Shown: positions 46,446 through 57,816 of the stretch, in pieces
How the letters are laid out: each line of letters begins with the position of its first letter
Numbering within the stretch: the first letter of the stretch is position 1
Assembly (NCBI GenBank): GCA_037952775.1
Contig: JBANAY010000003.1
Coordinates: 29,388,001-29,452,000 of the forward strand
Direction: 5' to 3'
DNA length: 64,000 nucleotides
DNA from: Clonostachys chloroleuca
Lineage: Eukaryota > Ascomycota > Sordariomycetes > Hypocreales > Bionectriaceae
Position numbers and translations under genes: made by a program
The notes under the pieces: model-generated
What the model was told of the DNA's origin: nothing
Seen by the model: the letters and a program-made list of their open reading frames with translations, nothing else
Databases searched by the model: none

Positions 46446-46939
46446 GTTTGATGAATGTAGTTGGATGTATCTTAGGCAGGTAATGTATTGAGATGTTGAT
46501 GTCAGTGAATTGTTGTGAGTGAGTGGTGTCTAAGTCTTTTGGTTTGTCGAAGAGATGCAAGCCATTATATACACTTTTCATCACCTCAGGAAGTTAAACG
46601 ACACGATTAGTCTCTGCTCTTTCCATTTGCTTCGAAGCCACCGTCAATCCGTCATACGCACAGATTCCATAGAGCACAGATCGTGCGCTAATGCAAGTGT
46701 CAGCGTGGTAGCATTCGTGGTGGATATCTGACGGAGCCACTCCTCGGTCTACAGAGAGCACTCATCAAGCCAGCTATACTCAAACGGTAACTGATCATGC
46801 AAGAGTCAGCAAGATCAATCTTGAAAAACCAGCCCTCTCATGCAAGTGTCAGCAAGTTTCGCGTATCTACACCATGGAACGGTCTTGTATGGAGTTAAGT
46901 CGGGCACAACGGGCAGATGATTACACGGTTAACTCCTGT
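46446..46939. other. intergenic, nothing recognised
   Basis: This is the promoter side of the SDR and the 3' flank of the bZIP gene. A short direct repeat (TGCAAGTGTCAGC) occurs near 46692 and again near 46839. No gene is seen. Confidence 0.35.
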
Positions 46940-47920
46940 TTATTCAAACTTTAGAGCCCCTTTCCCCCTCCGCTGCCGCCAGGAATTCGTCGACGCCAAG
47001 AACTCGTCGCACCCTTTCAGGGTCCACGCCCACTGACGGATGAATTCCTCGGTGAATTCCCACCCCGCGGGATTCCAGGCCTCCCCCAGACGATCATCCC
47101 GGTTTTCCCACCCGAGTCTGTGTTGCAACCCAGTATTGCCGTACAGAGCGCCAATTCATCATATTGGTCATCCGCCAGGAGCAGGTTGTCCCGCATATTG
47201 GGGAACGGCAAGAGGTCGATCCACGGATGATGTGTCACAGTCCTTTGCAGCAGCGTCGGCCGCAGTGAGGGAGGCATGTCCTGCTCTACGTAGTTTGCAT
47301 CGGAAATTGGCGAGATGGAATCGTCGTCCAGCGCGCACGCTTCAGGTAGACCCAGGTCTCTCTCGTTGCTCACCATGGATCGGAAGACGTTGAATTGTAT
47401 CAGGGTGAACAGGCAGTCTCTGCCGGGTGAGCCGATTAGTAGGCACATCCAGTTTTCGAAATTCCTGACATCTTTCTGGATATCCTCTGAGTGGAATACA
47501 ATATTTTGAACAAAGTTGATGAGTCTAGAGCGGTCGTCCGGGACTGAGTTCATGGCGGCGTAGAACATTTGCCAGAAATCAGGGCCTTGGTGTTTAAGCA
47601 TGGCAGGGCTCGATTCTGCTCTGATCACAGTCGTGGAGAGCATTTGGTTACTCAGAGACTTGACGCCGCGATGGGAAGACTCCAACTTGTCATGCTTTGC
47701 GCCAGCCCTCTTGCGATTTCCTGCGATTGTCTGTGAGCCCAGCAAGTCAAATCGTGCGGTGCACGCTGGTTTTCCTACTAGCAGCCCTCTGGTTCACCCG
47801 GTTCTGAATCCGTCGCCTCTCTTCCCGCGCCTTGACTCCCTTCCAGTCATCTAGTTCAACCACGTGCGCCGGCAACGAGTCCAGGGCTATCCGGAGAGAT
47901 TGCTGCCCCATCACCGCCAT
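46940..47920 (-). CDS. bZIP-like DUF3425 transcription factor (frameshift in C run)
   Basis: Exon 1 (47920-47779) carries the start of a basic region, KAREERRRIQNRVNQRAA. It splices at GTAGGA to exon 2 (from 47720), which continues RNRKRAGAKHDK and so rebuilds a bZIP basic region. The C-terminal domain is typical of DUF3425: RPTLLQRTVTHHPWIDLLPF, MRDNLL, then WEFTEEFIRQWAWTLKGCDE. The frame breaks inside this domain at a run of five C (plus strand 47083-47087); six would give GMIVWG followed by EAWNPAGWEF without a stop. As written, an aberrant tail ends at 47017. The family consists of fungal nuclear regulators of unknown targets. It is divergent from the secreted protein gene at 48425. Confidence 0.78.
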
Positions 47921-48424
47921 GAGTCCGGATTAAACACAGCTTGGGTCGGGATGAAATGATGACAGCTGCAGATGAGGCAAATCCTTGAGTATTGTTGATG
48001 ACAGTTGCAGGTGAAAACGGGGGGCTCAAGAAATGATGACAGGTGCAGCTCTAGCTCACTCAAGGTGGAGGCCGCTTGTGCCTCTTGTTTCGGACTTGGA
48101 GGGTTAAATCCGCTTCACCTACCGGAGTTTGACTAGTTTGAGTAATCCAATGACCCCGGTTGATTGGTCCGAGTGCGAACCCTGAAGGAATCCCAACAGT
48201 CACTTTGTCAAAGAAAAACAGAGTATCAAAGGAGAGTTCTCGAGAGTATCCAAAACGGACCGTGCATATATCAAACGGCAATTCAAAATTTTATAAAGTT
48301 TCCTCGTATCTCTAAGTAAGATTCAATCCCACTCACTCACCATCAATTCGTTTTGCCATCACATCTAGCCATCATTATCACTCGCCTGATCTCGTCAAAC
48401 TGACTTCATAACAAACTGACCAAG

Positions 48425-49139
48425 ATGTTTACTTTAAATCTCGTTGCAGTCTTGTCAACTCTCGCATTGGCCAGCCCTGGCCATTCCTACCCTTCTAATG
48501 CTAAGCAGGATGCTTCGACATCTAGTGCTTTACCGGCTTGCGGCCCGGTTGTCCAGTCGTGCCAATGCCCTGAAGGAAACATTTACTCATCAGTCGCCAC
48601 CTACGGATTCTATCCCGCCAGCGCCAAAGATGTTCAACGCATTACTGCTTCATCTTTCAGTGATCTGAGCTACATCGGCCTCAACGTCACCAACAGCACC
48701 GGCCAGGGCTTCGAGATTGGGTCCTCTCGCACCTTCACGCTGGATTGGGTCGCTGCATCTAAGCCCATTTCTGTCAAGGAAGTGTTGACTACTTACAGCA
48801 GCTACCCGGAGAATGGGAATTTAAAATGACCTGGGAAATGGCCAATCTGCCCTTTTACTATACACGACCGAATGGTGAGGAGGCGACTGTCGGTGGTTTC
48901 TGGAGCTATGAGGAACTGAGACAAGTTGGCGATTACTCATTCTTTCTCTGGTCGACTTGGTCTTGTTTCGGTGATGTGTTTGGTATGTTCAAGCATTCCT
49001 CTCTACAAATCCTCAGTTGCTAACGGTACACCCAGATTTCAACGGCTTCCATGAACTCGTGTTTCACCGCATTGCGCAAATCTTAAAAGAGCAAGGAAAG
49101 TCAGACGGGAGCATCATTGGCCTCACCACAACTGGTTGA
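48425..49139 (+). CDS. secreted hypothetical protein (frameshift in A run)
   Basis: A signal peptide (MFTLNLVAVLSTLALASPGHS) precedes CGPVVQSCQCPEG and a beta-rich domain with GFYPASAKDVQRITA and possible N-glycosylation sites (NVTNST). The frame ends with TGA right after PENGNLK, where a run of four A (48823-48826) would need one more A. The next frame then continues MTWEMANLPFYYTRPNG, and after an intron (48983-49035) ends with IIGLTTTG at 49139. The joined product would be about 220 residues. I do not recognise the family. The position of the break in a homopolymer favours a sequencing problem over true decay. Confidence 0.6.
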
Positions 49140-49833
49140 TCTTTGTGTGTCGCGGTGACGGTTATTGGGACGTCTTGTCAAGCTTACGTTGCTAGAGAGC
49201 CCAAATACTTGCGAGTGTTGAGAGACCAATGTCCCACACGAGAGTCTTTTATTAGGCCTTGCGACTCATTAGCAGGAATAAACTCGGTGTATCAAATATA
49301 TTCTATGACATCTGATCGATTTGGGCTTTGAAACCACCTCGGAAATGTTATATATTCCAGAACCCAGCTGGATTCTGCTTACTAAGCTCAAGGCTTTCCT
49401 TCGGTATTTATTGTTACTCTCCCTAATAATCGAGAGCGAGATAAGAAGCGTCAAGGAATGAAAGCACAAGCTGTCTCACATGGCATGGTGCGCCGCTGGA
49501 GCGTCATAATTGGTGCCCAACTCACTTGAATGGCAATGAAAGCATTAGCGCATATGCAGAATAAGAGGAAATTCAACTGTCGGTCAATTACGACGCGTTT
49601 CAGGTAGAGACAAGCCGTCCTTCAGGTAAAGGACGTATAGCCGTCAACCAACGTTCGCCGGCTCTGTAAGAATATATAGCGTAGGCCTACTTCTGCTTAC
49701 ACCAGGATACGTCCAGTGATGAGCCCTGTAAGCAACTAACGCCGCGGCCTGACGTTACATTAGGCATCAATGTAACGCCAGTTTGGCTTTTAGACCTTAC
49801 CCAATACTCATTCTGCCAATCAAACACAACAAA
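49140..49833. other. intergenic upstream of TPR-CHAT gene
   Basis: About 690 nt without a recognisable gene. The 3' end of the upstream gene and the promoter of the TPR-CHAT gene must lie here. An inverted repeat of TGTAACG-type words (ACGTTACATTAGGCATCAATGTAACG) lies at about 49753-49778, shortly before the start codon. Confidence 0.35.
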
Positions 49834-52800
49834 ATGACAATGGAAGAGCAAGTCACCACCGGGAAGAGACGCAGGCGGGGCTCCGATGACAGTATCGATG
49901 CGGAGTATTTCGCATTGTGTGATCCTCTCGGGATGGGGATAGCCTTTGCTTCCAGGTTCGAAGACACGGGCGAAGCTGCCGATCTTGAGCTTGCAATCGA
50001 GCACCTCGAAAGTGGTCTTGAACGGACGACAGATGCATCGACTCTGGCATCATTCCATCACACACTCGGCTGCAGTTATAATGAACGATATCTACTAACT
50101 GATGCCGTATCTGACTCGGACGAATCAATCAAAAACCACCAAGCGTCCTTGGACCTTACCCCTCCCGACGATCCATCACGAATAGACAAGACAGCTGACA
50201 AAGCCCGTGCTCTCTATACCCGAGGCCTCAACTCGGAGGATAGGTTCTATTTCGACGAGTGTATCCGTTTACTTGAAGGATGTATTGGACAACTAGGCTC
50301 GGAAAGCCTGCTGACCCTTGCCCAGCACCAGCTTCTGGCGAATGCATATCAAGCCAGGTGGCTCCAAAGGTCGGACAGTATTGAGGACATTAACCGGTCC
50401 ATTTCCCTCTACAACCAGATATTGGACCGATTTTCAAATGAGATTTCCCGCCGAGCGACACTGGCCGAGTTGGCTCAGCTATACCTGTTCAAGTTTGATG
50501 AAACGGACGACATAAGTCTTTTAGACACATCGCTCATGTATTCGCGAAGGGCACTTGAGACATGGACGGATGGCAACGCAAAGAACGAACAACGGGCAGA
50601 ACTCTTTCAGATCGCGGGCAAGACATTCGGAAGAAGATACAAGCGTTTGGAAGAGGCAAACGATCTCGAAGCATGTATTGAGTCGTACAAGTCAGCTGTG
50701 GACGCCCTTGCGGACCATTCGCCTCCCTTTGAGAGATTTCAATCGTTGATAATGCTGGCCGAGGGTTATGAGGCCAGGTATCTAAGCGCCGAGTCAATAA
50801 CAGACCTTGATATCTCGATTCGGACAGTCGAGAAAGCTCTCAATCTCTCACCACTTACCGCGGATCAGCAGTCATTAGGCAACAGGCTGTTGGGGTCAAG
50901 TTATCACGGGAGATATATACGAACCAGGGAGCTGTCGGACCTCAACCAAGCCATTGCGCGATATCGGAGAGCCTGGGAGCTGGAACCCCATCACGACGAG
51001 CAAGCAACTATTAACTTGGTAGGTCTAGCCGAAGTACTGCACCTGCGGTATGACATGATAGGGCAGGAGCGGGACATGGAAGAGTCCGTCGACGCGGCTA
51101 AAGAGGCTCTTTCTTTGCTCCAGGACCCAAGCAATATCTGGAAATGTATCCCTTTTCTTCGGACTCTGGTCCATGTGCACATGACAAGGCATAAAAAGAC
51201 CAAAGCCCCAAAAGATTTAGAGGCAGCCATGAAGCACGTTAAAGATTGGGAGAAGTCGCTCTTAAAAGACGATTTGCAGTATTCAGAAAATCTCTTTGCT
51301 ATTAGCCACACCTATATTGACAAGGCTGAGGCATCTGGGTCAGAAATGGACTACGAAATCTCCATCAGGAAAATGCAAAATGCAGTGGATTGCACTGCAG
51401 AGGACGATCCGGACCGGAGTCATCGGCTGCAAGCTCTTGGATGGGAATTCCACAACCGATTCGAGAGGCTTGGGAAAGCAGTAGATCTGGACGCAGCAAT
51501 TGAGCTATACCATCAGGCTTTCAAAGATGTGCGTGCGCTTCCAAGGGACCAGATCAATGCGGGAAACATCTTGGCCCATTGGCTCGTGGCCGCACGCAAC
51601 ATCTCAGCTGCCTATCAGGTTGCCACTGAAACGCTTCCGTTGGTCTCCCATCTCACTCCCCGCTCGTTGGTTGTCTCCGATAAGCAAAAGCTGCTCAAGG
51701 AGATCCCTGGACTGTCCACCCTTTTGGGAGCCGTCACCCTCATGGCAGGCAAGGAGCCGTATGAAGCGCTTCAGCATGTTGAACTTGCAAGAGGTGTCAT
51801 CATCAACTCATTACGTGATCTGCGTTCGGATACAATTGAGCTTCAAAGCTTGCATCCGGATTTAGCGGAAGAGCTTCTTCAACTGAGAGAGCTGTTAGAT
51901 AGTGACCCGGGATCGACAAACGGTTTTGACAATCCTCGCCACGATGCTGGCCGCCAGTTGGGTTCTCTATTGGAGCGTATCCGAGGCTTGCCCGGGTTTG
52001 ACCGTTTCTTATTACCCCCGTCCGAGGGACAAATCAGGTCAGCTGCAGTCAATGGTCCGATCGTGATGATCAACGTACACCGGGAACGGTGTGATGCTCT
52101 CATCGTCCAAACGGACCAGATCGTCTCTCTAGAGCTCACCGGCTTGCACCATGCTCAAGTGCTAGAATACGCAGCGAAAGACATTGATCGCGAGATACTT
52201 GAATGGCTCTGGGACACAATCACCTCTCCTATCATGGAGGTCTTGGGCTATCACGAAATGCCCACCACCTCGCCCTGGCCTCGTGTCTTCTGGATCACCA
52301 CCGGCCCTCTCTCGTCCTTCCCGATTCACTGCGCGGGTTACCACTACAGTGGATCAACCAGTACAGTCATGGATCGCGTGATTTCCACCTACAGCGCATC
52401 CGTAGGTGCAATCATCCAAGGTCGGCAAGTGACAAATAGGATATCACCTAGGGCATGGCAGGGCAAGAAAGCCCTCTTAGTTGGTGTCCAGGAACTCCGT
52501 TACGCGCCAGAGGAGATTAGCCAAATTCAGAAGCTATGCACGGAAATGCGCCTAGACGCAGCAATATTAGAGCCTCGTCGGAGTGAAGTCCTCGATTCCC
52601 TACCAGAGTGTGAGGTTTTCCATTTCGCAGGTCACGGCATGTCCCATCCTATCGATCCATCCAAGAGCTCGCTGAAAATGAGTGACGGGCCCCTAACTGT
52701 GCAGGATCTCTTTAACATCAAGCTCCACGACAAGGCACCGTTCCTTGCATACCTCTCAGCGTGCAGTACTGGTCGCAGCGAGGACGAGGACCTAGTTGAT

Positions 52801-53187
52801 GAAGGGCTGCATTTGATCGGCGCGTGCCAGATGGCTGGGTTTAGAAATGTGGTTGGGACGCTACGAAGGGTTGATGATGGTATCTGTGTTCAGGTGGCAA
52901 ATATGACCTACGAGTGGATTAAGGACCATAGCTTGAGCAATGAATCTGTCAGTGAAGGGCTTCACCATGCTATTAGAATGCTCCGGGATCAGTGGGTAGC
53001 CGCCAATGAACAGGAAGACGAAACGCGAGGTGCTGTGGGAAGGCAAGAAGCGAACAGCCATAGCCAGAGCCTCTTCCAGTCAACAGCGGCAGGGGCAGAG
53101 AATGGTAATATGAAAGCGGGCAGGGATATCATCAGTTGTAGCGACGATCCGATATCCTGGGCTCCATTCGTTCATTTTGGCAGTTAG
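49834..53187 (+). CDS. TPR-CHAT caspase-like protease protein
   Basis: An intronless gene of 1117 residues. The ATG at 49834 (MTMEEQ) is the first in frame. After a basic N-terminus (GKRRRRGSDD), about residues 20-640 are a long array of helical TPR-like repeats with recurring ADLELAIEHLESGL or LDLSIRTVEKAL type units. The C-terminal third is a CHAT domain (caspase HetF associated with TPRs): FWITTGPLSSFPIHCAG, then the catalytic dyad His934 in FHFAGHG and Cys977 in YLSACSTG, followed by HLIGACQMAGFRNVVGTL. The domain is complete and both residues are present, so a cysteine protease is expected. In bacteria TPR-CHAT proteins are regulated proteases of defence systems; fungal homologues are numerous and mostly uncharacterised, with links to regulated cell death suspected. 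I saw no gasdermin-like gene beside it. Confidence 0.88.
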   Translation: MTMEEQVTTGKRRRRGSDDSIDAEYFALCDPLGMGIAFASRFEDTGEAADLELAIEHLESGLERTTDASTLASFHHTLGCSYNERYLLTDAVSDSDESIKNHQASLDLTPPDDPSRIDKTADKARALYTRGLNSEDRFYFDECIRLLEGCIGQLGSESLLTLAQHQLLANAYQARWLQRSDSIEDINRSISLYNQILDRFSNEISRRATLAELAQLYLFKFDETDDISLLDTSLMYSRRALETWTDGNAKNEQRAELFQIAGKTFGRRYKRLEEANDLEACIESYKSAVDALADHSPPFERFQSLIMLAEGYEARYLSAESITDLDISIRTVEKALNLSPLTADQQSLGNRLLGSSYHGRYIRTRELSDLNQAIARYRRAWELEPHHDEQATINLVGLAEVLHLRYDMIGQERDMEESVDAAKEALSLLQDPSNIWKCIPFLRTLVHVHMTRHKKTKAPKDLEAAMKHVKDWEKSLLKDDLQYSENLFAISHTYIDKAEASGSEMDYEISIRKMQNAVDCTAEDDPDRSHRLQALGWEFHNRFERLGKAVDLDAAIELYHQAFKDVRALPRDQINAGNILAHWLVAARNISAAYQVATETLPLVSHLTPRSLVVSDKQKLLKEIPGLSTLLGAVTLMAGKEPYEALQHVELARGVIINSLRDLRSDTIELQSLHPDLAEELLQLRELLDSDPGSTNGFDNPRHDAGRQLGSLLERIRGLPGFDRFLLPPSEGQIRSAAVNGPIVMINVHRERCDALIVQTDQIVSLELTGLHHAQVLEYAAKDIDREILEWLWDTITSPIMEVLGYHEMPTTSPWPRVFWITTGPLSSFPIHCAGYHYSGSTSTVMDRVISTYSASVGAIIQGRQVTNRISPRAWQGKKALLVGVQELRYAPEEISQIQKLCTEMRLDAAILEPRRSEVLDSLPECEVFHFAGHGMSHPIDPSKSSLKMSDGPLTVQDLFNIKLHDKAPFLAYLSACSTGRSEDEDLVDEGLHLIGACQMAGFRNVVGTLRRVDDGICVQVANMTYEWIKDHSLSNESVSEGLHHAIRMLRDQWVAANEQEDETRGAVGRQEANSHSQSLFQSTAAGAENGNMKAGRDIISCSDDPISWAPFVHFGS

Positions 53188-53280
53188 TTTCTAGAACATC
53201 ATGGGGTTGCTCGCTTTGTTAAACAGGCTTGACAATGATTCGCATCAAAAAAGGATAATTCTAACGGCTGTATTTGATAC

Positions 53281-53919
53281 CTAGTCCTCCTCAAGCGGAC
53301 CTATAAGATGGCTGTTCTCATGCTCGCTCCATTTGGGAAGCCCATCGTTTGGCAAATCAACAACTCGTTGTGAGTAAAATATATGCATTTGGGGCTTGAA
53401 TGCTTCTCGGCCAATTTCGGTATGGACCTCCTCAATCAGTGATGGAAATAAGAGGATCATATTCCTGCCTTCGTCCATGATTGGAGTCTTGCAATAGCTG
53501 CAGTGAACCTTGCAAGGAAGTTGATGCTCTGCTGTGTTTGAGGATGAGTTGAACCAGCTCAATCCACGGGGACCGTTGGTAAAGTTGATATCTTCTTTTT
53601 CAAAGATTGCAGCCCATTGAAAAGGCGCCTACTCGACCCCAGAGATTAATAATGAGCAAATCCTTCAGAACGGCTGTACTGGGCAACATACTCCATGCAG
53701 CCTCTGGCATGTTCGGCAGTGACAATATTTGCTAGCAAGAGGCTTGTCCCGGCTCAATTGGTATTTCACCTTTCCGCAGTGGCAGCTACCACGCCATTTT
53801 ACCTCGAACTCCTCAGTACTTTGGCGTACGCGATATGGCGCGCGGTGTTTCCACTTCTCGTCTACTCCATGATCATCAGCTCTGCTATCTTCGTGCCGCC
53901 GAGGGTTATCATCTGCCAT
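53281..53919 (-). CDS. GFA/Mss4-like zinc protein
   Basis: Two exons (53919-53692 and 53628-53281) encode 191 residues. The glutathione-dependent formaldehyde-activating (GFA) fold is indicated by GSCHCGKVKYQLSRDKP, the zinc motif CHCRTCQRLHGAPFQWAAIF and a late CSYCKTPIMDEGRN. These zinc-binding beta proteins are common in fungi. Most have unknown substrates, and some are thought to handle small thiol adducts. The N-terminus is hydrophilic without signal peptide. It is convergent with the TPR-CHAT gene, only 93 nt between the stops. Frame and splice sites are clean. Confidence 0.83.
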
Positions 53920-54865
53920 TTTTGTAATGGAATTTTCGTGCTCCTTGTCTAATTAGAAGGCCGCTCACCTTTTGTGCACGTCCTTCAATAAATAATGCAG
54001 CAAGACAAACAGCTGATGTAATAGTGACGGATGAGGTTTCGTTCTCGTAGATCCGATACCATTTGGGACAATCTCTCCAAAATGCCAGTCAAGTGACATC
54101 ATTGACAAGCGGGGCCCAAGGAGAAATCAATATTATAGTGTATTCTTAGCCTATTAGATTAGAGATTGTTTGAGTTTACAGCACATAGCAATAAGAATTC
54201 ATGACTTCCGAGAATAGCGAAGGCATATTTGGTCTTGAGACGATCAAGTTATAGAAGCATTTTCTTTTACCATTTCATAACTCCCAGCTTGCAAAATAGC
54301 TACACGGTGAATATCAAACAGTTACAACGACCTTCAAAGAGTCATACTTGTCGTGACAGTTCAGACTCGACGGTTTTCTCTTAGATATCCCCACCCATGG
54401 GATGATTCACCGTATGTCGGACATTCCCACAAAAAGCAACCTGTATGAATCAAACCCAAATTGTTTGCAGAAATCAACGCATATTCACCAACTAAGTAGA
54501 AAATAGGGGAAGATCTCGTCCCACCTTGGGCTAGACCGGCGAATAACAAACCCGATCACCCGAACCGGTTTCGGTTGATCATTTGACGACGTACATAGTG
54601 ATGCCGACGCCTCCAGACGCATCAGAGATGACACGGGAATGATCGGAGTCTCTAGTTCATCCTCGTCGGCGAGTCGTATTTGTCATGTCAGCAATAGTCG
54701 TGCATGGCAAAGCCGACCTTCCGAATCCACCTCGAAGGTAATGCATGCGAAGCAACAACTCCCGGATCATCTCAATAAACTCCTGTCATCGGTATTTAAG
54801 TCTCCGCAATAAGCTTATCTGAGCTATCCTATTTCTCCATCATCAACCTTCAAATACCATGCAAA
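53920..54865. other. intergenic, nothing recognised
   Basis: This is a divergent gap between the GFA gene and the broken solute-binding protein. No gene or repeat is recognised. It is AT-rich in its first half, and TATTTAAG near 54792 could be a core promoter element for the right-hand gene. Confidence 0.35.
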
Positions 54866-55804
54866 ATGCGTCACTTTACACTAAGCTCGTTTTTTCTCTC
54901 CTACCTCCACGTAGCGTACTCCTTTGACCAGACCTTTGCCTGGAACTCTAATGTTCTCTTAGAGTCTTGGACACTCGACGAGATTCACCAGGCCGCACTA
55001 GCTGAAGGCGGAACAGTCGCATTATGGCACGGCGGAGGCAGTTCCGACTAGCAGGATCCGAAGAAGGAAGCCTTTGAGAAAAAGTTCCCCGGGATGACGC
55101 TCAATGTGACAGTCAAGAGCTCGAGCTACCTCGGGCCAGAGTTAGATCGGCAGCTGGCCACCGAAAGCGTCCAGGTCGACAACATGTTACAAACTGCTCA
55201 GGATTACCCCCGATGGAAGAACGACGGCGTCCTGCTCCACTACAAGCCCCTGGATTTTGACAAAGTTTACAACGCTTTCAAGGATATGAATGGTGCATGG
55301 GTCTCCTCGGCCGTCAATGGTTGGAGTATCCTGTACGACAAGAGTAAGTTGCGGGGCGCCAATCCTCCCGAGACATTTCAAGACTTTTTGAAGCCGGAAT
55401 TCAAGAACAAAATTGTCCTCACTTATCCTAATGAAGATGATGCTATACTTTATACTTTTGATCTCATGTAAGATACTAGAAGTCTGTTTGTTGATCATTG
55501 CTAACAAAAGCCCACGCAGTATGGAAGCGCACGGGGGGAATTCTTTAACCAACTCCTCGAGCAGAACATTAGATGGGTGCCCGGAGCTAGTATACCGCCA
55601 ACCCTGATCGCTCAGCCGAACAACACCTTTTCTGTGACATTTACTACGACTATCGGCTTGCAATCACAGGACCCTTTCACATTCGTGTACCCAAGCAGCG
55701 GCACGCCATTCACATCGTGGGCGCAGCGGTCCGCAATCCTCAAGGATGCACCTCACCCAGAAGGTGCCAAGCTCCTTCAAAACTACGTCGTCAGTTCAGA
55801 GTAA
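54866..55804 (+). pseudogene. extracellular solute-binding-like protein, broken and 3'-truncated
   Basis: The frame starts with a signal peptide (MRHFTLSSFFLSYLHVAYS). It continues in a fungal family resembling bacterial iron-type periplasmic binding proteins (EGGTVALWHGGGSS, EAFEKKFPGM, VNGWSILYDK, LKPEFKNKIVLTYPNEDDA, GEFFNQLLEQNIRWVPG). Position 55049-55051 is TAG where the family suggests Gln. Near 55470-55520 an intron is likely but the exons do not join cleanly in frame. The homology ends at 55804, short of the usual C-terminus, exactly where the neighbouring regulator homology also ends on the other strand. Nonsense codon, splice defect and truncation make it a pseudogene. Confidence 0.7.
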
Positions 55805-57057
55805 GGCAAATAAAATGTCGAGCTGAACCAGATAAGACCACGACCTCATCCGTACCTCACCTTCAAAGATGGGTAATTGACTGTAGTGCGAAGGGTCCCG
55901 GTGATACCCAGCCCGCATAGCTAGTCGTATGGTCAAGCTGAGAATAAGGGAAGCCCTGAGATGATATTCGCCCAGCCACATATGTTCACAAAGCATGTAT
56001 TTTATCTAGTTATCAAGTTAGAAGGGATAGGCCGCAAGACTTCAACTCAATGCATGGGACTCACCATAGCTTCGACAGTTCGAGGTGCGGGCTTGGCATA
56101 ATCGAACGTCCTCAGATATTCGGCTGCCTTGGAGGCAAACTTTCTGCATGCAAGTTCAATATAGAGAATTCCGTCGATTGCCGATCCAGATCTCAGGACA
56201 TATTGCAAGGTTAGAGTGATGATAGAAAACAGAATTGAAAGCCACGGCAGTGACACGCGGCCGGGACTGTCCCAGAAAAGCTGATAGTCTTTCAGGAACA
56301 CTGGTAAATGAACGGGAAGTGTCGGTATGTCCGCACCGGTGACGAATAAGTTCACTAGCTGGTCAACCACGGGCTTGGCAGGTAAATGGTTGACTAGTTC
56401 TTCATATGACTGGTCTCGCGAGGATCCGAACAAAAGCGAGGGCCGCAGGTTCCTCCAGAAGCAAAAGAGGGTTGATGTGAGGTGTCCTGCGTGGTGCTCG
56501 TCTGCCGGGCGTCGAGATTGATCGAGATTGATCTAAGCATCATTAACAAATTGAAGTATTCGCATACCTACTTTAAGAAAACTTGCATCTCGAATGAGAG
56601 CCTCCCAATTCGCAGCATCAAGGAAACGTGTTTCCAGGCCATTAGCTGACAGTCGGCGGCTAGAATTTGAGCTGGGCCCAGTATCGTGGTCAGAGTCGAT
56701 TAGAAGAGGACTATCAGTTTCTCTTTTAGGGCCGCCAGTATTTGTATCTTCATCCGGCAGCATGGTAGCAGGTTCTCTATAATGCTCCGATCGCGAAGAG
56801 GCAGTGTGATCATCATCATCTTGTCGTGGAAAAGCGAGCGATGCAGACGAACTGCCCTTGATGGTCTTGGAGACATAAACGCAACTACCAGGAGGTCGCC
56901 TCCGACAGTTCGCACATGGTAGTTTTCGATCACATCTCACTCTTTGAATGGTCAGAAGTACGTTGCAGATCTCGAACTGACGTCCTCACTTTTTTGATTT
57001 GCATATTGTGCAAGACACCTGCGGCTTCGGTCGACTGCTTCTTCGCCTTTGATCCAT
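55796..57057 (-). pseudogene. Zn(II)2Cys6 transcription factor, 3'-truncated
   Basis: Exon 1 starts at 57057 (MDQRRRSSRPKP) with the first half of the zinc cluster, CTICKSKK. The next exon continues VRCDRKLPCANCRRRPPGSC. A Ser/Asp-rich linker follows, then middle homology region fragments: LPVHLPVFLKDYQLFWDSP, LPWLSILFSIITLTL and RLAMRAGYHRDPSHY ending in SYLVQLDILFALL. The family normally continues for several hundred residues after this point, but the frame stops at 55796 against the tail of the solute-binding pseudogene. The sequence therefore seems cut by a rearrangement. It keeps the DNA-binding part and might still make a short protein, but activity is doubtful. It is convergent, overlapping by 9 nt with its neighbour. 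Confidence 0.68.
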
Positions 57058-57816
57058 GTTGCGCAGATCAATTAAAGGACTGAATCTAATGCAATCGGAG
57101 GCAGCAGAAGACGGCGGATCCGCTGGGTTATAAATATTTTGCGCTGCGATCGGCACTGGGCGTATGTAACCCTGCTGGGAGGACTGGTGACAATTACAAA
57201 TCATGCTATAGGCCTCAACCTCTTTTGCCTTGGAGAGATACCAGATCTGTTGTCGGTATCTGGTTTAAGTCGCTCGCGGAAGCTTTTCTTAGTTTTTAAA
57301 ACTGCTGTTCTCAAACGATATCCTTCGATAGGCAATCACTAATCTAGAACTGAGCAGATGAAGTCGCTAAACTCTCAAAGTATATAGGGATGGCTGGGTT
57401 GTTATGTCTGATAGAACACACAACGTAGCTAGAAACGATACATTTCTCTCTAATCAGTTCGGGATATATCTACGACATTTGTTCTCATTGCGTTGAGCTG
57501 TCGGGCCCGGCCATTGCCATTGCTGTTTTTTACTTTATACCCAAACTCTCTCACCATAGTTGCGAAATGAGGCTATACTTATATAAACACAGCAAGCAAG
57601 ATTAGATTAGGACTGAATTTTAGTTCAAAAGAAGTATTGAAGAAACACATCCAATATTTTCCCACTTATTTGAGCTGTTAGTTCTGATGATAGACGATGC
57701 CTCCTTCGCTAGCGCTCCTAAGGACGCCCTGTAGGTTGCAAGTTTACTTTTGAGTTGTTCTGAGGTGCCCTGTGTTGTTATATCTGCGGATCACTTATCT
57801 CATAAGATGAACTAAA
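57058..57816. other. intergenic, nothing recognised
   Basis: About 760 nt between the start of the truncated regulator and the stop of the tyrosinase gene. It is AT-rich, and no gene or repeat is recognised. Confidence 0.35.

Noticed and set aside
48425..53919. Gasdermin-like or other pore-forming partner of the TPR-CHAT gene
   Set aside because: Neither neighbour shows such features; one is a secreted protein, the other a GFA-type zinc protein.
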